From Reticulitermes lucifugus (Eukaryota; Arthropoda; Insecta; Blattodea; Rhinotermitidae), in assembly GCA_026260175.1 (NCBI GenBank), contig JAKCWW010000100.1, positions 70,777-120,497 of the forward strand: a DNA stretch of 49,721 nucleotides. The letters are read 5' to 3'. The notes beneath the pieces are model-generated. The model was not told the DNA's origin and ran no database searches. It saw only the letters and a list, made by a program, of their open reading frames with translations. The position numbers and the translations under genes were made by a program. Below, piece by piece: positions 9,236 through 19,950 of the stretch (the first letter of the stretch is position 1; every line of letters starts with the position of its first letter).

Positions 9236-10438
9236 TAGTCCACACCTACGTATTTAAGGTCCATTTAATATTATCCTCCTATGTACGCCTACGTTCTCCA
9301 GGTGGCCCTTTCAGGGTTTACCACCAAACCCCACACGCATTTTTGTTCTGTCCACTTTTTGTCAAATGCCGCACCCATTTCACCCAATATGCGGGTAATA
9401 CTACCAATGTTTAATACAAGACAATTTAAGGTATTCACGTATGGTAACATGTATCTCCCTGTTACGTGTTTTTACTAAAAATTTACACTTACTAAGTTAA
9501 TAAAAAAATTTTGTGGAGTACATATGTTCAATATTTTTTCAAAAGTTTGCCACTGGAAACAGTATGGTGCCAGCTGCATCCCCTTTACACGTCAGGGCCC
9601 TAGTTTCAGATATTCTACCATTAATATTTTTTTACGTAGATGACAAAAATTGTGTACTAATATTTTCTTTCTATACCTTATTAATATTCCTTAATTTGAT
9701 CACCATAAGTATGTTTAAAAGCATAGTTCATATTATGAAACTTATGGTTACACAATTCCCTCTGTCACTTTCTTGGTTCCTGTTCATTGTGCCAACACAT
9801 TTTCCGCAACAGTTTGTTCTTAAACATATCAAAAACATATCTGAATAATATGAATCTTTCCTTAAAAGTAATTTTAATTTTTAATTCAAAATAGCATAGA
9901 AATATGAATTAACATCTGATACTCTGTTTGATGCAAATTACTGACAAAGACTGAATGACTGAAGGTAATGGCTACAAAGTTTGTATAAATCCTCTGTACT
10001 CGTAGGCGTAATAATCTTGACGATAGTATTAACCTAAATATTGTGTTCAAAACACTCAAATGGTGAACATCTTTACCAGATGGCACTCTTCAGAGAAACA
10101 CATTAACGAGTTCCATTTCTGGGCCTCCCACGAACATTAATTCTATGGGACTCAATACATTCTTCACAAGGACAACTTCTATTAACATGGCTTATGTATT
10201 ATAAATATATAAGGCAAGGGCTTTACCGCAGCCGAAAACCGAAGCTCTTGGACAAAAATCTTGAAAGTTAATTCAATATATTTGCTCTTAATCAAAATAT
10301 ATTTTGAGGCCCCCCTTAATCATCCACAGACTGACGAAGCCCCATACCTTGATGAAAATATATCTATAATATGACACAACAGAGTGAAGAGAGAATGAAG
10401 GGATATTTCTTAAAATTTTCTCTGAAGCAGACAACTTG
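9236..10438. other. AT-rich intergenic DNA, no gene seen
   Basis: The longest frame is 111 codons (9513-9848, plus), rich in Phe, Ile and Leu with no domain recognised; T-rich DNA readily gives such frames. Two shorter overlapping frames at 9220-9478 are likewise unrecognised. No transposon termini or inverted repeats were found. Confidence 0.5.
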
Positions 10439-10751
10439 TAAAATTGTGCCTTTTTTGTGGAGAAGGGCCCCGCAGCAGCAGCTACGGACGCACCGCAGAA
10501 TTAATGCTTACTCTGCAACCCTTGTGATGAAGATGAACAGAAAGATGATTATTTTTTCACTTTTCCAATTTATGGAGCATCGGTTGAATGAAACTGACAG
10601 GGGAAAACTGAAGTACTCGGGGGAAAACCTGTCCCAGTGCCACTTTGTCCATCACGAATACCACATGGACTGACACGGGATCAAATCCGGGCCTCCGCGG
10701 TGGCAGGCAGGCGAAAAACCGCCTGAGCCATGGCACAGCCTAAAATGGTGG
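10439..10751 (-). mobile_element. tRNA-derived SINE, family 2, full-length copy with target duplication
   Basis: In minus orientation the element begins GGCTGTGCCATGGCTCAGGC (A-box-like) and continues with a decayed B box GGATTTGATCCCG, CAAAGTGGCACTGGGACAGG, a body, and the 3' module CTGCGGTGCGTCCGTAGC, ending in an A-rich tail (TTTTTTG at 10451 on the plus strand). Flanking TAAAATTGTG (10439-10448) and TAAAATGGTG (10741-10750) are read as a target duplication with one mismatch. Module order matches the copies at 17.3 and 48.2 kb. A 100-codon frame through the element is incidental. Confidence 0.88.
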
Positions 10752-11507
10752 CTTGTTTTAACGCATTAGGCTCCTAGTGTCTATTGTTATGGTGGAGGAG
10801 AAATACATTTACGTTCCTGTTACAAAGCCAGCCGCTTACCCAGATTTAAAAAAGGGCAGCAATAAGCCTATTTTACACACTAACTGGTACTGGCCTAAAA
10901 ATCTGCACGTATATCTTGCCGTCTGATAAATATACATTCAAAATTTTAAACATGATCTAAACGCTTATTTTAACAGGAATGCTGTACGAATTTGAAATTT
11001 GGGGGAAAACACTTGCGCCAGTGACTTGAGGATCATCAAATGTGTGACAAATGAGACAAATGTGAATATTTGTTTAAAGGAAAATCACAAAGCAAAGAAT
11101 GGAAAATACGTTTTAACATGTGAACGTAATATTGCAGAAATATCTTAACCTGATGTACGAAATATGTACGAAGGCATGTTGTTAAAATATCAGCTAAGGA
11201 CGTGATGGTATCAAAATTTGTAATATTTATGAACCGTGACACAAGTGACGTCACGTAAACCTCTCCTACACTGCACACGACAACACGTTACAGGACCTAG
11301 ATCCGTTTTGGATCCAAGAATCTACGTTAGCCGTTTTGTATGCACACAACAATTCTACATACATCGTAGAAACCACACTTTAAAGAATTTTTAACTAAGA
11401 ATATATCAACATCATAATATTTATATTTTTATGTCTATAGCTGTTAATCACTTCTTCTTATGCACTGTACGTAATTTACGACGTTTTAGCTTTATGTGTG
11501 CAAACAT
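10752..11507. other. Intergenic DNA, no gene seen
   Basis: The sequence is AT-rich with one GTGACGTCAC palindrome at 11245-11254 and a GATCCGTTTTGGATC hairpin near 11301. The 80-codon minus frame at 11036-11278 has no recognised domain. No transposon boundary is visible. Confidence 0.5.
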
Positions 11508-11570
11508 TCATGTGTCTACATCTCCTTGAAGATGGCGAACACTCGCCGAAACATGTAGGAGAGCTTAACA
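11508..11570 (+). repeat. Hairpin motif resembling Penelope-like element / hammerhead-type core
   Basis: TTGAAGAT is followed by GGCGA-ACAC-TCGCC, a perfect 5-bp stem with a 4-base loop, then GAAAC and ATGTAGGAG. Upstream CTACAT (11516-11521) can pair with ATGTAG. The order CUGANGA - stem - GAAAC is that of a hammerhead ribozyme core, and such cores are established in Penelope-like retroelements. Here the first core base is changed (T for C) and there is an extra T before the stem, so activity is doubtful. Related motifs lie at 22.57 and 34.35-34.5 kb. Confidence 0.4.
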
Positions 11571-14500
11571 GTAAAGGCAACGTAGAATATGTTACATAAT
11601 GTGTGTGATTTTGTTGGTACATATAAGTAATAAGTAATTACTCAGTTGGGTTAACCGGCCTACGTTCTAATCTGACCTCTCGAATGCAAGTCTTCTTCAT
11701 GCCCTAGCCCACCTGGTCGAGCGTATATAGTGATATAAGCCACTCTTGTTGCAAAGTATGCAATTACCCAGAGAGTTCGATATATCACACCTACCAAGAA
11801 TTGCGACGAACAATTACTTCCCAGCAACTTCAATGACATAAACTACAGGGACAGGCCTCCGTAAGACCAACATAATGTTGAATACACAGTGAAGGACCTT
11901 GTCTCCTTGTGCAATTAGCAAGTTCAACTCAGGATAGGACACTGAAGAGGGGAAGTGTTTGCAAAGACAGGGAAATACTGGACAGAATATGCATTACCCT
12001 TAGAGGGGATTTGGGGAGTGTTTACTCCTAGCAACAAAGAACGGTTACAAAGGGACCTTGTTCTGTGTTGTTTTTCTGTGTGCTTACGTGTAAACATTAC
12101 TGGTATATGTTAATGTGGTTTTAGTCAAAGACACAGCCCAGAAACTTAATTCAGTGTAAATCTTGTACAAAATAGTTTTACCTTTATATGTACTTGAATT
12201 GTAGTTCACAAAATATTAATCCACAGATGGACAATAATCATGATCTAATTTCTATTCAACGTGTGTTGTGTACACAAAAATTTACACATTTGTAGCGTCG
12301 TGCTGAAAAATAGTTATTTACAATTCATTTTCTTGGACATACACTTCCTACTACATGTTTTACGCCTCCATAATAAAATTATTATTCTTGTTATTATTGT
12401 GGCTTTTGCTTTTGGATATTCTCACACGTAGTGTTAAAGACACAATCATGTTCCTGTTGCAGGCAAAAATTGAGTTCCTGCAAATGACCTCAAATAGAAA
12501 ATGTTTGTTTTTAATAAGCTAATTTGATAAAATACTTCTTGAGCCCTCATCTATTATCCAAACTCGCTTCGTTATTCTTTCTTCTTTCCTTCTTTTTATT
12601 CCATTCGTTATATATTTGTTTTGCAATAGATTATTTGCTTTTTGCCTACCGAATAATCTAATTGTACTCGAATACGAAAATAGTTTAATAGGTATTTGAG
12701 TCAGCATTCAAAACCACTTCACTTCTTTTATCTTTTGTTTTTGGTTGTATAATTGTGCTATTCATCTCTACTTGTGTATTTACGTATTCGTGCTGGTTTC
12801 GTGAGTGGCCCTACTCTGTTGTAACTGGATGTTAATAAATTTAAATTGATTGAATTATTTTAGATCCACAATGCGTGGTATAATTTCGCTTAAACCGAAA
12901 CAAAACATGCCCCTGTAGATGATAATGATTATTAAACCACATTTATTCCCGATATTATTATTACTACTCTTATCATAAACAGATTGTTGATGAATTAGGA
13001 CGGCAATTAGTTTTCCTTAAATCACATTTATGTTACTATGGTAATCATTTATCTATAAAAATATACTTATATTTCACGTAACACTCAATGCAATTATTAT
13101 TTATCCTTCTTCTCTTTCTTCACTTCGACTTTCAAACGAAATTAATTGGAGTCCTCTCTTTTTTATTAATCTTGGTCTTGGCTTTGCCGTTTTCTTTGTT
13201 TTGTGATTTGTTTATTGTACTTGTTCCATCTTCTCAACTGACAATTTGGCGGTTGCTTAGGTTTTGAGCAAGTCAAGAACATAATTGCAATTATTTATAT
13301 TTTTTATTTTATTTTTTATGTTACATGCCGTCCTTTCCTTTAATTTGATGTATTGCTGATGTCACTTACTTGAATAAATAAATCGAAATATTTTCACATC
13401 ATACTACAGATATACTTTGTGAGTCAGGGTAAAAATTTATCTGTAACCTTCATTAAGTGGACAGCGCTTTGAAAAAGGAATTTCAAATTACAATTTTCGT
13501 TACTATCTTACTTATATGTGTGAAATAACATTCAGAGGCTTCCAGACACGTAACCTATTACTGATATCACCTACAGTTTCACATTTCAAACGCGCCGTAA
13601 AACTCTCGTTAAATCCTTTTAAACATTCACATATTTTAATGGCTTAAGAATATGAATGACTCTGGTAGCCTTATTCAAATTTACAGCTGTGAATATTTCA
13701 AGTAATTCTTCCTTCTTAATGTGGATGTTACCTATGCAGAAGAACTGTTACAAGTTTTAAGCTTCTACTTTGGAGACTTTTAATTAACATTAACGTGCAT
13801 ATGAGAACATTGGCATCACAGATACATTTCTGTTTACTATACAAGGCTAAGGACACGATCTGTACCAATACATGAGTTAAAAAGTAGTTTTATAAAATGC
13901 CGTTATATCTGAGAGATGTTTTCTGAAAGTGAACAATACAACACAGAATCTGATTTATTACAAGGTAACATATTCGATATTAGAAGAATTCCATTACTCC
14001 CATGGCTCGATATTAACTCGATACGACTACCTTTCTTCGGAAAGGTAAATAATGCTGCATGGAATTCCTTGTCATATTACAAAACTTTCATACTGGCATA
14101 CCAGGAAAATCAGCTTATGATGTGGTGGCTTTACTCAATAAAGTCAACAGTGCGTTATAAGTTGCATGTGAATCTTCGTAGAGCGCGTTGTCTTTCGTTT
14201 CCGTGCTTTTAATTACAAAATACTAATAATTTAACTTTTTAAACTTGAGAGATAAATAGGAGCAGTGTTAACATTTTCTCCTACTCTTTTATTAAAAAAC
14301 AATGTCTGAATTTATATATTGGATAAATGTATACATCGACAATTAAGACAAATTATAAATTTAAGTTTCCAGCAATAGTTAAAAAGAAGAAACTCAGTGT
14401 GTATAAAAAAGTACTGCAAGGAATTGTAGTCATATTGATGGCGAGTATCGAAAATTGATTCCTCAAATTCAAAGTACATTATTTCCTTGTAATATTCCGT

Positions 14501-16499
14501 GATACATAAAATAACAAGGAAGGCATCTAGACAGTAGGAAACCGCCTTTATACAACTGAAACACTGACACTGTTCTTACGATAATAACAAAAATAAAATA
14601 CTGATCGAATATTATGCGGGTGTCAAATTACAAATTTCTCAGAAGAAACTCTAAAGGTGAAAATGATGTAACACGGAGAAAACTGCATGTTAAAAGATTC
14701 ATCAAAAATTATAACAGTGATAAAATCGAGAAGAATAATATTACCTACAAATACTGTTTCTATGAACGAAGTAAGATAAGTTTTAAAATGATAATAAGAA
14801 AGTCAGACGGGAGAAAATTACATGAAAGATGTTTAATGGGTGTTTAAAATTAAAGTATAAAGTAGTGTGTGTGTGTGCGCGCACGGATCAGATTGAAGTG
14901 GTTCACGATACTGTCCAGTAGCGGATATTACGGGACCGCAATGAAATTTTGCGTCACGTAGAAGTGCAGGATCTTTTAACCAGCTTAGAAACAATAAGAT
15001 GCTCATAAAGGGCTCTGCTCAAGAGAGTAAAAATGACCGAAATATACTACAAATCCATTTTCTTCTAATCCTCTATGCAGTATTAATAAAACTGGCGAAA
15101 GATGATTAAATGAAGAAAGAAGTAAAGGAAGAAATAATTCTGTTATATTTCAGCGTTTCAAATAATTTTAATATAAGCAATTTTATAATCCTTTAAATTT
15201 TTATGCTGATGTACATGATATATAGGAGTTATGGTTCCTTATCCCACAGAAATAATGAAACAGCAATTCTGAGGTTAATTCGCCTAAAGAAATTCAGAAT
15301 AATCTAGCAAATATTAAGTAAGCGAAATTTTGATTAATTTAATGCTAGCAAAGTTAGTACCACAGCCTAGTAGAGGGTTGAAGGAACACATCGGTGAAAT
15401 TGTGGGTTCTTGAATTTTTTCAGACGTTTCTTTGTGTGCCTGTTTGTTGTGCGCCTAATTTAAAAATCAAATGACATAATTTCTTTTCGTATTTTTAAAA
15501 TATATTATTATACCCGTCACTGGAAACAAAAATTGTTAGTTTAAATCATCAAGAGATGGCAGGACAGTAGCTTTTCTTGTACGATTAACAAACAGGAAGC
15601 ACAACGTGCCAGCCTTTCTTAACGAGATCACGGTCAGAGCATAAGAAGGCGGCTTTCAAAGAACGACAAATTCAGAAAGTTTCTCCAACGTGTCACTTTA
15701 TTTGGTGTTACCTTTCCTTATTAATTTATAACTCACACATTAGCTTAATAATTTTCAACCGCAGTGTATATGATTTGACAATACTGATAACATTAAATGT
15801 CAATTTAAAACTGTCAACATAGCGTTGATAAAAAGACACTACCCTTTTTATCGAAAAACGTCCAATCATTATTTTACTCATTTAAATCAGTGCGGTGATG
15901 GAGGTTTTTAAACTCACACATTATTACGTTTTGCAAGCGACATTATTTCCCTGCTAATTAAATCACGTTGCCATGTAATTGACCTGTCTATATGTGTGAT
16001 ATGGACTTTGCGGTCAGAATGAGGTTAATATGGGACAAGGGAACGAGGAAAGTGGCGACCGTAACTAGTAGAAGGGGGGGACGGAAGTGTCACTTTGACA
16101 GGTATTACTGCTAGCTGATCAATTAAATCCTCAGCATGAGAGACAGAGACAGAAAATGAGTGTGTATGATGTAGCAATGTAGTTCTCACATGCACATCAA
16201 ACAGAGAATATACACCGCATCTATAGTCTATACTCTCCCCCACGCGTTATGCAAGTTGCGGTACATCCAGAACAACAAATAATGTTCAACAAAGCATCAA
16301 AAGTCTGAGGCTAGAATAAGCTCGTGTGTAAACTGTGACATGGAAGAAAGGTTAAATAGAGGGACACAGAAACCCACAAAATAGGTCAATATACGCCCAG
16401 ACTAACTTATATGTAATCAGAAACTACGAACTTGTGGTCAAGATTCAATTATGCGAGATTTTAGACTTTCGATGTGGTGTAGTTGAAGACGTCTGGGCT
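11571..16499. other. Long AT-rich intergenic stretch, no gene seen
   Basis: Nearly 5 kb without a recognisable gene or clear transposon boundary. The longest frames are 98 codons (13916-14212) and 77 codons (14614-14847, Lys/Asn/Arg-rich), both unrecognised. A GT/GC alternating tract lies at 14864-14884. A purine-leaning patch at 16025-16160 contains a GGGGGGG run at 16074-16080. Nothing else was identified. Confidence 0.5.
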
Positions 16500-16660
16500 G
16501 CTGGCGGCATCAGTGGGTGATTTTGTACAGGCGTCTTGGGCCAGTGTGTCGGTGCCGCATAAAACTGCCAAAATTACCCTTAAGGAAGGAACCGCCATGG
16601 TGTCCCGAAACGCCGGTGATAATCTACCCACTGAAGCAAAGCAAAATCGCAAATATCACA
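16500..16660. mobile_element. Degenerate foldback element related to the 1-kb copy
   Basis: CATCAGTGGGTGATTTTG (from 16508) and GGTGATAATCTACCCACTG (to about 16633) are diverged inverted arms. The right arm holds GTGTCCCGAAACGCCGG, the counterpart of the TTTCGGGAC core in the 975-1248 element. The centre carries ACCCTTAAGGAAGGAACC. Arm identity is modest, so this is an older or different subfamily member. A 66-codon frame through it is incidental. Confidence 0.55.
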
Positions 16661-17181
16661 GATCTCAAGATAGAAATGTATAGAATTACACACTCGTAAG
16701 CTCTTAGAATGTTCACCTGGTAGAAGCAAAATGCTGTTATCCATCTAAATTTTTTTTGTCATGGCGCTAGAAAAACTAAAATGATCAACAGGCATAAGAG
16801 TCCGTAAACGTTCTGGTCTAGTCGTTTACAAATATTTTAAAAACTTATAAAATACCTCCTGCCTTTGCAAAGCCGTACGTAAGTAATAAAGTAGTCTACA
16901 TGAAGAATAGGGCCTAGTATAATCTGATAGTATTCTAGACCGGTCCAAAAATTTGCACAATATTCTTTCAAGATCATTAAGTTTTGGTTACCTGGATTAC
17001 AATTTGACGTATTTCCGTAGAAGAAGGAAACAGCAGGTACTTACAAAACACTACTATGCACCCAGAACGACACAGTCTTAATTTTCACTGCCGTGCAGTT
17101 TTAAAATCTTATTTCATTATAAAATTTTACATTACATCACACCTATCCCTCTTTCTTTGAAGTTGTCCTATCACAATATTA
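16661..17181. other. AT-rich intergenic DNA
   Basis: No gene or repeat was identified between the degenerate foldback element and the pogo-like element. Confidence 0.5.
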
Positions 17182-17268
17182 CCTAGAGTGAAATCTTGAT
17201 TCTTCGGATCCTAATTACTCGAGGTTCCCTTTCGTCGGAGCCGATGCGCCTTAGTCAAGGGCGCTTCT

Positions 17269-17602
17269 ATGTTCGGCAAGGCCATGCCATGGCTCAGGCG
17301 GTTAGTCGCCGGCCTCTCACCACGGAGGCCCGGGTTCGANNNNNNNNNNNNNNNNNNNNNNNNNNNNNNNNNNNNNNNNNNNNNNNNNNNNNNNNNNNNN
17401 NNNNNNNNNNNNNNNNNNNNNNNNNNNNNNNNNNNNNNNNNNNNNNNNNNNNNNNNNNNNNNNNNNNNNNNNNNNNNNNNNNNNNNNNNNNNNNNNNNNN
17501 NNNNNNNNNNNNNNNNNNNNNNNNNNNNNNNNNTTAAGGCTGCGGTGCGTCCGTAGCATCAGCTGCGGGGCCCCCTCACCACAAAAAAAAAATGTTCGGC
17601 AA
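17269..17602 (+). mobile_element. tRNA-derived SINE, family 2, inserted in the pogo-like MITE
   Basis: ATGTTCGGCAA occurs at 17269-17279 and again at 17592-17602, an exact 11-bp target duplication. The head has CATGGCTCAGGCGGTTAGTC and GGGTTCGA (B box), where an unsequenced gap starts. Sequence resumes with CTGCGGTGCGTCCGTAGC, GGGGCCCCCTCACC and an A-run (17583-17592). Both ends match the 10.4-kb copy. Inverted context and duplication show it landed after the MITE. Frames that cross the N run here are artefacts. Confidence 0.9.
17340..17533. other. Assembly gap (194 N)
   Basis: A run of N inside the family 2 SINE, starting right after the B-box sequence GGTTCGA. In the intact copies the corresponding interval is about 165 (48.2 kb) and 182 (10.5 kb) bases, close to the gap size, so the gap probably hides SINE body sequence only. 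Confidence 0.9.
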
Positions 17603-17859
17603 AGATTGTAGCAGCAGTTGCGTGCCTCTGTGTGCACACGTGTCTTTCAGGCATTACTGTACTCCTTTCTAGTGATTTGGTTTGTGTGTTGTTACATAAT
17701 TTAACTATATATTTTAACGTGCTCTAACAATGAAAAAGCGTGTGTTACGTATACGTAAACATGTGTTCTAATTTGTCGTACTGCGTGAGGTCCGAGATTT
17801 TCCATAATTCAAGGCAACCTCGGTCCAATTTCGCCTCGAACTGTCGAGATCCTACTGTA

Positions 17860-19587
17860 CATCTCCCGTCTGTATTATGCGGGCTGTAGGGGAATTGACA
17901 CGTTAGACAGGCACTGAACCGGAATTACTGTACTAATGCAGGTAATTGGTGCGCTTGCAAGGAAAAACATATTGTTTACCATTGAGCTGGCTTTAATCAC
18001 GTAAGCAGTGTTAAAAATTCGGGATCAGCTGAAAGCGACCAGGTCATATCTACTTTAAATAACACTCTCGGTGTCGTTGAGTGAGTGACTCAGTCACATC
18101 ACGGTTACGATACATCTCGGTTTGTGAGAGTCGCCACAACCTAAGTTTGAATGGGGTCCGGGCTTCCATGGTTACAACAACATTTTAACGAAATTTATTT
18201 TAGGCGCATGCGTCAAGTTGCGATTAGCACCTTTTATCTTCGTCATGTATAACTGCCTCTCCGTCAACATGGAACAACTCTTTTCCTTTGGGCGGATTTT
18301 TATGAAATTTTATATTGGGGGAGGGGGCTTTTACTAAATCCTGTCGAGGAAACTCAGATTTGGTTAAAGTCTGACAATAATAACAGGCACTTTACATATA
18401 GATCTACGTACATTTATAAATCCTTTGGTTAGGAACGTCACCATTATTGGCACTATTTTTACGGTAGCTATTTTACCATAGTTGTAAGGATAGTAATGTT
18501 ACCACTGAATTACTAGTTACCATGCGGCTTTCTTTGGCTACCAAGGTACAAGTGTTTATTTCTTGTTGTGGTTGCGCGAACATCTTAGAACTGATTCTGC
18601 TTGCGGACACTTCCTGTCTTCTTAAGAAGATGACAGAGGTCGTGGAGTAGAGCGTGAATATCACGTTGCGCCGCACAGGACGGGGCCAGTGCTAGTTAGT
18701 TGATATTAATATGACTAAAGGCTAAACACTTTACTTTGTCTGTTAGGTACAATACTTCTTTGTTATGTAACGTTATACACGACGTTCCACAAATGTTCTT
18801 AATGACCTCGGAACTGTAGTTTTCTTCTGATTCTTAAATTTGGATACTCGGATAACAAGAAATTTAAATTTATAAATGTGCCGCACACACAGATACATAG
18901 ATACCAGCAGAATAAAACTATAGACCATGTAAATGCTATATCTTACTAAAAATATATTGTGCAATATCTTGATCGATTTTTAGTGCGTAATTTCAAAGAA
19001 CAGCCTGCTGATTCCTGCTGGAATAGGACAGTGATAAATAAGATACCATGTTAAATAAACAATTACTGTGTAAGCCTAAGTCGCTTCATAAAATTTTTCT
19101 TAAGTACATAAAATTTCTTTATATCAGAACACTTCTTTTGAGAAGAACCCTGAAGAAAGAAGATGGATTGATTTTGCTTTTTTTACATTCAAGTCCCCAA
19201 AATACCTGTTCAAAATGACGGCTAAATTAGACTCGCTTTGTTATAAGAATCAATGGACGTGAGTGAGTTGACGAATCTGGTAGTCATATGGCTGCAGGCT
19301 CGAATCCCATTAGGGATTTTGAGTGCTTCCGCCACTGCTAATTACCATAATGATCGCAGTTCCGCAGCGCTGTGGCTTACCCCACACACGTTAACACTGT
19401 GCGGTCAAAACCGGCAGTTTCAAGTACTTCCCAGATCGTGCCAATAACTGTTTGTTTTGTTGTTCTGTAACATTGCGTAATCTGCGAACCTCATATAACA
19501 TAGAAACTGATTAAGTCAAGGAAAATTGAAATAAATTTGGGTGCATATCACGACGGCTTACAGGGAGGCTAATTGTCGCTGCGATCA
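17860..19587. other. Intergenic DNA with dispersed-repeat fragments
   Basis: No gene is seen. Bases 18284-18320 match the fragment at 914-949. A purine-rich GGGGGAGGGGGC string lies at 18316-18327. The 67- and 63-codon minus frames (18473-18676, 18773-18964) are unrecognised. A possible tRNA-like fragment near 19.3 kb is listed separately. Confidence 0.45.
19253..19345 (+). repeat. Possible tRNA-like SINE fragment
   Basis: The string GGCTGCAGGCTCGAATCCC (19290-19308) contains a near-canonical RNA polymerase III B box, GGCTCGAATCC, preceded by TTGACGAATCTGGTAGTC, a possible A-box remnant. The following bases do not match SINE families 1-3 of this window. No cloverleaf could be completed, so this is not called a tRNA gene. 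Confidence 0.35.
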
Positions 19588-19795
19588 TTCTTAACCAAGG
19601 AACAGGTGGGAGAAAGTGACCAACTTCATAAATCGGCCGCTTTATACACTAAGAAATGTTCCCCGGTGCGTGTTCAATAGGAATACGGATGAGCTTCAGA
19701 GCCCGTCTGGACGCTTCGGATAATGGAAATTTCTTACATCTCTAAGAAATCGAACAGCTATTTCTCAGATTCGAGCCTGCAGCCCAGTAACTATA
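19588..19795 (-). mobile_element. tRNA-derived SINE, family 1 copy, strongly diverged
   Basis: Plus-strand order CATAAATCGGCCGCTTTATAC, TTCCCCGGTGCGTG, AATAGGAATACGGATGAGC, AGCCCGTCTGGACGCTTCGG, then AGATTCGAGCCTGCAGCCCA matches the body and head modules of family 1. In minus orientation GCTGCAGGCTCGAATCTG is the B-box remnant. It is older than the 38.3 and 42.8 kb copies by eye. Confidence 0.6.
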
Positions 19796-19884
19796 CCGAT
19801 TATTCTACCCAGAATCATTTGTAGGTACATGAATTATAAACGATGAATCAGATATTATCCCTAAGGAAGCATGTAGGACTTGGT

Positions 19885-19950
19885 GTGGAAGAAAATCTGT
19901 AGTAAGAGGATGGCATACATTTATTTCAGGACAGAGACCAGTGCTGAGCT
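19885..19950 (+). pseudogene. LINE C-terminal fragment
   Basis: GGATGGCATACATTTATTTC and AGGACAGAGACCAGTGCTGAG align with the [17 protein letters not shown] part of the LINE at 8505-8550. Only about 60 bases are recognisable. A TAGTTAGTTAGTTAG run at about 20315-20331 could be its 3' tail, separated by diverged sequence. Confidence 0.5.

Larger units (their letters stand above)
17182..17859 (-). mobile_element. pogo/Tigger-like MITE, split by a SINE
   Basis: The right end read on the minus strand starts TACAGTAGGATCTCGACAG and continues with GGACCGAGGTTGCC. The left end read on the plus strand has AGTGAAATCTTGATTCTTCG and CTCGAGGTTCCC. The two align as imperfect terminal repeats over about 45 bases and resemble pogo/Tigger ends. 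TA precedes each end (17180-17181 and 17858-17859 region). Removing the inserted SINE and one duplication copy leaves about 355 bp, too short to encode a transposase. Exact boundaries are uncertain by a few bases. Confidence 0.65.

Noticed and set aside
9513..9848. 111-codon plus frame with hydrophobic stretches, possible membrane protein
   Set aside because: T-rich DNA gives Phe/Leu/Ile-rich frames by default; no motif, no splice or promoter context and no homologue recognised.
17196..17637. Frames of 95-113 codons spanning 17.3-17.5 kb
   Set aside because: They cross the N gap inside a SINE.
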